Assembly (NCBI RefSeq): GCF_008297975.1
Contig: NZ_VLNY01000001.1
Location: 248,001 to 312,000, forward strand
Source: Antrihabitans cavernicola
GTDB lineage: Bacteria > Actinomycetota > Actinomycetes > Mycobacteriales > Mycobacteriaceae
Direction: 5' to 3'
Length of the DNA stretch: 64,000 nucleotides
The number at the start of each line of letters is the position of its first letter. The stretch's first letter is position 1. The notes under the pieces were generated by a model. It worked only from the letters and a program-made list of their open reading frames with translations. It ran no database searches and had not been told where the DNA came from. Made by a program: the position numbers and the translations under genes. Shown piece after piece: positions 57,008 to 64,000 of this stretch.

Positions 57008-57045
57008 GAATTGCCGCATCACCGTCGTCGATGAAGTGGCAATTC
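57008..57045 (-). terminator. Hairpin downstream of last mycolyltransferase
   Basis: GAATTGCC (57008-57015) and GGCAATTC (57038-57045) are perfect 8-base arms with a partly paired loop (CATC/GATG). The hairpin lies 10 bases past the stop of the gene at 57056 and resembles the hairpin at 55728 (shared AATTGCCGCA). The two were probably copied together with the genes. Confidence 0.65.
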
Positions 57046-57055
57046 CGCCGGAACA

Positions 57056-58096
57056 CTAGCCAATATGTGCACTCATGTCAGGGGTCATCTTGAAGACCTC
57101 GTCCTGCCAGTAACCCCAGCTGTGGGTGCCGACGTTCGGGAAGTCGTAGGTCACGTTGTTCGCACCGAGTGTGGCCATCCGAATCTGGAACGAGCGGGTG
57201 TTGGCGAGGGCGATCGCCTCCAGACCCATGGCGTTGCCCGTATTGAACAAGTCGACAGGCGACGCTGGGCGGTCGAACGGACCCGGCAGACCGCTTCCGG
57301 CCGAAACCCACAATCTGGTGCCCTGATCACGCAAGCGCGGCGCGAAGACGAAGGGATCGTTGCGCAACCAGGCACGGTCGAACGGCGGGCCCCACATCGA
57401 GTCGACGTTGAAGTTGCCTGCATCGAGCATCGCGAGTCGAATTGCTTCCTTCATGCCGGGCGCAGAGACGTTCAGGTATCCCGAGAAAGAACCGGCGTAG
57501 GAGAACTGGTTCGGGTGGTACGCGGCAAGCGTCAGAGCGGCACTACCGCCCATCGACAGGCCGAAGATTCCGTTGCGTGAATTGCGGAAGCCCATTCGGC
57601 CCGCAAGCGCGTTGGGAAGGTCGCTGGTGAGGAAGGTTTCCCAGGTGTAGCGGTTCTTCTGGCCGACTTTGCCGGACGAACCGGTTGCGGAGCCGGACGA
57701 CGAGCCTGAGCCCAATCCGAAGAAGCTGCTAGGGGCGTACCAGTCGGTGTAGAAGCTGGACTGGCCACCGACCGGCATCACGACGTTGATGTTCGCCGCG
57801 GTCAACGAGCGCGCGATATCGGTTTCGATCTCCCAACCGTTCAGGTCGTCGCGGGCACGCAGTCCGTCCAGCGCATACGCAACGCGATCGGTATTGCCGT
57901 CGGCTGCGCGGAAGATCCTGGATTTGATCGGACCCATGGTGGCGGAGTCGACCCAGAAGTCCTGTCCCGAGGGATTGAACGCGGCAGATGCCGTTGCGGT
58001 GTCGCCCAAGACGGCAACGCCCATCGGCACGAGGAGCGCCATCGTCACGGCAGCAGCCATGCGACGTAGCACGCCTTGCCTCTTCGAAACCTGCAT
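57056..58096 (-). CDS. Mycolyltransferase (antigen 85 family), 346 aa
   Basis: From ATG at 58096 with GGAAGG upstream, the same leader as the neighbour (MQVSK). Signal peptide through ATASAAF; MPVGGQSSFYTDWYAPSSFF; Gly/Ser loop GSGSSSGSATGSSGKVGQ; nucleophile IFGLSMGGSAAL; His in GTHSWGYWQDEVFKM. It is closest to the 344-residue paralogue but differs in the loop and in DAGNFNVDSMW. Its position next to aftB corresponds to fbpA in M. tuberculosis. Confidence 0.95.
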   Translation of the reverse strand: MQVSKRQGVLRRMAAAVTMALLVPMGVAVLGDTATASAAFNPSGQDFWVDSATMGPIKSRIFRAADGNTDRVAYALDGLRARDDLNGWEIETDIARSLTAANINVVMPVGGQSSFYTDWYAPSSFFGLGSGSSSGSATGSSGKVGQKNRYTWETFLTSDLPNALAGRMGFRNSRNGIFGLSMGGSAALTLAAYHPNQFSYAGSFSGYLNVSAPGMKEAIRLAMLDAGNFNVDSMWGPPFDRAWLRNDPFVFAPRLRDQGTRLWVSAGSGLPGPFDRPASPVDLFNTGNAMGLEAIALANTRSFQIRMATLGANNVTYDFPNVGTHSWGYWQDEVFKMTPDMSAHIG

Positions 58097-58259
58097 CGAC
58101 AAGAGCCTTCCATTCGCGCGACCGGCCGGTCGCATCGTGCACTCGTGGGTCGATCGTCCCCCGACGACCAGCATCACTGGTGCGACCCTGTAGTTATCGA
58201 ACCGTGACAAAGTATCCCGAACTCAACGGAATAGCCAGTTTTCTTGGCTGGACATCCGA

Positions 58260-60248
58260 TCAATTTGGACGCTGTAAGGGAGGCGGCGTCAGCTTGCATC
58301 GCTCGATCTCGTATTTCGGCACCCGATCGAAGCGGTACTTCGCAAGGGTCAGCGCCGACTTGAAGTTCTGCTTCCACCGCTCGAACGTGAGATCCGATCG
58401 GTACGACGTCAGCAGGTCCTGTGTCTCCGGACAGCCGATCGCAGTCTTCGCCTCGGTGATCCAGTCCTCGTCGAGGTACCACGGCAGCCACGGGTGCTTG
58501 TCGACGAGATTGAGATCGGCGACCACCCAGTCGGGGTAGAGCGCCTTGTCATGCCCGATCCGCCCGTCGAGCAACCGATCACTGTGCGCGGCAAGTGGAT
58601 ACGCCAGGCCCTCCTGATCGATGACTCGGACGTTGAGCGGCACGTTCATGCTGGTCATACCGAGGTTCAGGAAGTAGACGGTGTGGCTGATCTTGTCGTC
58701 GGGGATCGGCAGCGGCGGCGGCACGACGTCCCAGTACGTGAACGACGGCGCAGCGATCAGCAGGCCACCGTCGGGCGTATCGGCGATGGTTTTCACCATC
58801 GCGCGCATCCGCGGATAGTCGAGATAGTCCTCGGCGAGGATCGGGTGATCGTGGCCGGTGTTGAGGACGTAGAACGCTCGCTCGTCGGCGATGCCGGACT
58901 TACCGATCGTGGTTCCGGTTGCCATCCCAACGGTGTTCGCCGCGATGACCGCCCAGGCCATCGTTGCGACCCACGCCACGGCGAGCGCCGCAAAGGTCAT
59001 GGTTTGCTTACGAACGCCGCGCTCAGGCAGTCGGAGCGGCAGCACCGCAACCGGGAGCAGGAAACAGAACAGCGCGGGCAGCAGCGTGCGGCCGTGCATG
59101 AAATCGCCACCGACGCGCAGTGTGTACAGCCCGAGCAGCAGGCCGCTGCAGAGCACGAGTGCCACGATCGCGGCCGGCGAGCGCAGCTTGGCCTGCCAGC
59201 GCCGTACGTCGAACCCGCGCCCCCGCGCACCCGTTTTTCCGCCCTCTTTGGCGGGGTGAACGGAACGTTCGTTCGATCTGACAGAACGAACGGAACGTTC
59301 GTTCGATCCGACGGAGCTACCGCGGGCGGTGCGGAAGGCGAGGACGGCGGCGATCAGCAGGATCAGCAGCGGCAGCCAGAGGAAGTACGGCCCTACGAGA
59401 TTCCAGAGGTAGATGAACCCCTGGCCCCACTTCGAACCCGCGGCATCCTTTGCAACGGCCGTGTTCGGGTAGGGCAGCGCGTAGTAGCCCATTCGCCAGA
59501 CCTGGTAGCCGACCGGTACCAGGCCCGCGACGATCACGATCCACACGCGCATCACCCAACTGGCGTGCGGCGCGAAGAAGATCAGCAACAGCGTCAAGGT
59601 CGCGACGAGCAGCATCTCGGGGCGCACCAGCGGTCCGAGGCCCGCGATGAACGCCAGGACCAACACCGAGCGCTCACCGGACGCACGCTGACTCCACCGG
59701 ATGAGCAACACCCATAGCAGCGCGAGCCAGAAGATGACCAAGCAGGTTTCGAGTCCGGAGGTCGCGTAGTCGCGGGCAGGCGGAACGGCGATGTAGACGA
59801 GGCCACCGGCAGGCAGCAGCAACGACGCACCGGTCGTCTTGCCACCGGACCACAACCGACCCGATCCGACCATGGCCAGCACGATCGCGGCAATCGAGAG
59901 CGTCAGCGCAATCCCGAGCACCACATATTCCAGCCGGGCCTGGGTGACCCAGCTGACGCCGTAGACCAGGAAGGTCCAGACGGTGCTGGTGTTGGTCTCG
60001 ACTCGCTCGCCGACATTGAAGACCGGGCCGTTGCCCGCCAGCAGATTGCGCACGGTGCGCAGCACGATCAGGCCGTCGTCGGCGATCCACCGGCGTTGCC
60101 ACGCACCGATGAAGAACAGCACCGCCGTCAGCACGATCCCGGCGGGAAAGATGGCGCGTGGCAGCCAGGAACCACGACGAGCAACGCCTGTTATCTCACC
60201 TGCGGGCGTATCGGTCCGCACATCATCATGCGACGTAGACAGCGACAC
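58260..60248 (-). CDS. aftB: Terminal beta-(1->2)-arabinofuranosyltransferase
   Basis: About 662 residues (627 in M. tuberculosis), 10-11 membrane helices and a soluble C-terminal domain from about 455. The GT-C acidic motif RRWIADDGLIVLRTVRNLL in the first loop and ERVETNTSTVWTF are AftB features. It caps arabinan with beta-1,2 arabinose. GTG at 60248 is favoured by GGAG six bases upstream and gives a 23-base overlap with ubiA; GTG 60221 is the alternative. A basic loop (SNERSVRSVRSNERSVHP) encoded by 30-bp repeats adds to its length. Confidence 0.92.
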   Translation of the reverse strand: MSLSTSHDDVRTDTPAGEITGVARRGSWLPRAIFPAGIVLTAVLFFIGAWQRRWIADDGLIVLRTVRNLLAGNGPVFNVGERVETNTSTVWTFLVYGVSWVTQARLEYVVLGIALTLSIAAIVLAMVGSGRLWSGGKTTGASLLLPAGGLVYIAVPPARDYATSGLETCLVIFWLALLWVLLIRWSQRASGERSVLVLAFIAGLGPLVRPEMLLVATLTLLLIFFAPHASWVMRVWIVIVAGLVPVGYQVWRMGYYALPYPNTAVAKDAAGSKWGQGFIYLWNLVGPYFLWLPLLILLIAAVLAFRTARGSSVGSNERSVRSVRSNERSVHPAKEGGKTGARGRGFDVRRWQAKLRSPAAIVALVLCSGLLLGLYTLRVGGDFMHGRTLLPALFCFLLPVAVLPLRLPERGVRKQTMTFAALAVAWVATMAWAVIAANTVGMATGTTIGKSGIADERAFYVLNTGHDHPILAEDYLDYPRMRAMVKTIADTPDGGLLIAAPSFTYWDVVPPPLPIPDDKISHTVYFLNLGMTSMNVPLNVRVIDQEGLAYPLAAHSDRLLDGRIGHDKALYPDWVVADLNLVDKHPWLPWYLDEDWITEAKTAIGCPETQDLLTSYRSDLTFERWKQNFKSALTLAKYRFDRVPKYEIERCKLTPPPLQRPN
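59261..59310 (-). repeat. 30-bp-period direct repeats inside aftB
   Basis: CGGAACGTTCGTTCGATCTG (59261-59280) recurs with one change at 59291-59310. Each holds the palindrome GAACGTTC, and AACGAACG/CGTTCGTT can form a hairpin between the copies. They encode the tandem SNERSV units in the cytoplasmic linker of AftB and keep the frame because the period is 30. Confidence 0.75.
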
Positions 60249-61152
60249 CCACAACTCCGATCCAAGCGATCGCGAGCAGTTGCAGCACCCGATCCCCCAG
60301 CGCGATTTCTTCGGGCTCGCCCGCCTCGCCACCGTCGACATCGACGGCGTAGCGCAGGATCGCGATGGTGAACGGAATCATCGACACCGCGTACCAGTTG
60401 GTGTGCTTGAGGGAGTCCTGCTGGAACGCCCACAGCCCGTACCAGATGACGACGGCCGTTGCCGACAGCGTCCACACGAACCGCAGGTAGGTCGGGGTGT
60501 ACGCCTCCAACGACTTACGAATCTTCGCGCCCGTGTTGATCGAGATCTGAATCTCCGCGTAGCGCTTGCCCGCGGCCATGAACAGCGATCCGAACGCCAT
60601 GATCAGCAGGAACCACTGAGACAACGGAATGTCGGCGGCCGCACCACCGGCGATCGCCCGCAGCAGGAAGCCGGACGACACGATGCAGATGTCGAGCACA
60701 TGCTCGTGCTTGAGGCCGAAGCAGTAGGCCAACTGAACGCCGATGTAGATGGCCATCACCACGGCGAGCTGCCAGTTCGCGATGAACGACAGCCCGATCG
60801 CCGCGAGCAGCAACACCACGGCCATCGCGTACGCCAGCTTCACGGGCAGGACGCCTGCCGCGATCGGACGGAAACGCTTGGTGGGGTGGGCGCGGTCGGC
60901 TTCGACGTCCATCGCGTCGTTGACCAGGTAGATGCCCGACGCCGCCATACAGAACACGACGAACGCGAGCGCGACGGGCCACAGGACGTCGATGTGGTTC
61001 ACCGAACCGGCGGCCAGCGGCGCGGCCAGGACCAGCACGTTCTTGACCCACTGCCGTGGGCGGACAGCCTTGACGATGCCGCCTGCCAGGGTCTTCGGCG
61101 GCCCCTTGGTCACGCCTTCTTCGAGGTCGTGGCCGGTCGGCTCTTCGCTCAT
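60226..61152 (-). CDS. ubiA: Decaprenyl-phosphate phosphoribosyltransferase (DPPR synthase)
   Basis: 308 residues (302 in M. tuberculosis Rv3806c). UbiA-superfamily prenyltransferase with about nine helices, the first Asp-rich motif YLVNDAMDVEADRAHPTKRFRPIAAG (split; NDxxD near residue 78) and the second region YCFGLKHEHVLD. It attaches phosphoribose from PRPP to decaprenyl phosphate, the first step to the arabinose donor. ATG at 61152 overlaps the PAP2 gene by four bases. It is upstream of and overlapping aftB, so the genes are co-translated. Confidence 0.96.
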   Translation of the reverse strand: MSEEPTGHDLEEGVTKGPPKTLAGGIVKAVRPRQWVKNVLVLAAPLAAGSVNHIDVLWPVALAFVVFCMAASGIYLVNDAMDVEADRAHPTKRFRPIAAGVLPVKLAYAMAVVLLLAAIGLSFIANWQLAVVMAIYIGVQLAYCFGLKHEHVLDICIVSSGFLLRAIAGGAAADIPLSQWFLLIMAFGSLFMAAGKRYAEIQISINTGAKIRKSLEAYTPTYLRFVWTLSATAVVIWYGLWAFQQDSLKHTNWYAVSMIPFTIAILRYAVDVDGGEAGEPEEIALGDRVLQLLAIAWIGVVGVAVYVA

Positions 61153-61656
61153 CGGGGTCTGTCTCCAAACTTCTTCTCGGCGGCAAGCACGGCCGCGGCC
61201 GACGCTGCACCCAGCGCGGAGCCTGCGAGCACATCGGTCGGATAGTGCACGCCGAGCACCACCCGCGAAAGCAACATCGGCGGAACCAGCAGTGCTGGCA
61301 AGGGTAGCCCGGTGAGCCGACCCATCAGCACAGCAGCCGCGGTGGTCGACGTGGCGTGCGACGACGGGAAGCTGAGCTTGCTGGGTGTCGACACGTTGAT
61401 CGCGACGCTCGGATCGTTGGGCCGCGGGCGACGAACTACTCGCTTGATCACGATGGACGCGGCGTGTGCCCCTACCGCACCGACGGCGACACCCGCCCAT
61501 TCCCGACGACGATCCTTGTCGACCGCGGCACCGATGCCCGCCAGCGCGATCCAGCCGAGCGCGTGCTCACCGAAGTGCGACATGCCGCGTGCCGCCGAGA
61601 TCACCGTCGGGTGCGAGCCGATGCCGGATTGCACGGCATTGAGAATCGCCACTTCG

Positions 61657-61673
<17 letters not shown>
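61149..61673 (-). CDS. PAP2-family phosphatase (Rv3807c-like, decaprenyl-phosphoribose phosphatase)
   Basis: 174 residues, about five helices. The three PAP2 motifs are present: KRVVRRPRP near residue 78, FPSSHATS near residue 103, and SRVVLGVHYPTDV near residue 137. Its place between glfT2 and ubiA is that of Rv3807c, proposed to dephosphorylate decaprenyl-phosphoryl-5-phosphoribose before DprE1. The start is GTG 61673 inside the 3' end of glfT2 (17-base overlap). Confidence 0.93.

Positions 61674-64000
<2,327 letters not shown>

Noticed and set aside
53635-57034. Long plus-strand frames opposite the mycolyltransferase genes
   Set aside because: They mirror strongly conserved Ag85 coding sequence on the minus strand, are Arg/Val-rich, and recur only because the genes are duplicated.

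Overview
The window comes from a mycolic-acid-bearing actinobacterium. The order glf, glfT2, PAP2 phosphatase, ubiA, aftB, mycolyltransferases, Rv3802c-type cutinase, fadD32, pks13, accD4, emb genes, aftA, dprE2, dprE1 is the arabinogalactan/mycolate locus known from Mycobacterium tuberculosis (Rv3789-Rv3809c). High GC, frequent GTG/TTG starts, two adjacent Emb proteins, five mycolyltransferases (one with LGFP repeats) and many accessory regulators suggest a Rhodococcus/Nocardia-type genome. That placement is inference; no 16S gene is present.

Layout. 1-4650: a co-directional envelope-glycosylation cluster (GT-C/YfhO-like membrane protein, GtrB-like GT2, NAD epimerase, GtrA flippase, second GT2), then rmlB on the opposite strand. 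5.7-18 kb: accessory genes around rmlA-rmlC: a secreted glycine-zipper protein, hydrolases, two regulator/target pairs with visible operators (TetR/DUF4267, MarR/MFS), a lipoprotein, and a CMAS-type methyltransferase with a double-hotdog dehydratase. 19-21.4 kb: a molybdopterin oxidoreductase. 21.4-36.3 kb: arabinan synthesis (GtrA-like Rv3789 type, dprE1, dprE2, aftA, an extra GT-C protein, two emb genes, a Ppm-like GT2), interrupted by a MarR/AhpD-like pair. 36.3-39 kb: secreted lipase/TetR pair with a double palindromic operator and a solitary AbiEi-like protein. 39-47.6 kb: fadD32-pks13-accD4. 47.7-58.1 kb: cutinase, lipoprotein and five mycolyltransferases. 58.3-64 kb: aftB, ubiA, PAP2 phosphatase, glfT2 and the C-terminal part of glf.

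The genes work together as follows. RmlABC make dTDP-rhamnose intermediates for the linker. Glf and GlfT2 build galactan. UbiA, the PAP2 phosphatase and DprE1/DprE2 make decaprenyl-phosphoryl arabinose. AftA, Emb and AftB polymerise arabinan. FadD32, Pks13 and AccD4 make the mycolic acid, and the mycolyltransferases attach it.

The most unusual observation is a family of imperfect palindromes, each exactly 51 bp, with GAG...CTC ends and a related core (best form CTCCGTTAGACGTGGTC). Four lie at or just after stop codons in terminator-like positions (6850, 25982, 37896, 38988). Two lie in tandem and in frame inside the KS-AT linker of pks13 (43823, 43886). No tRNA, rRNA, CRISPR array, transposase or prophage was seen.
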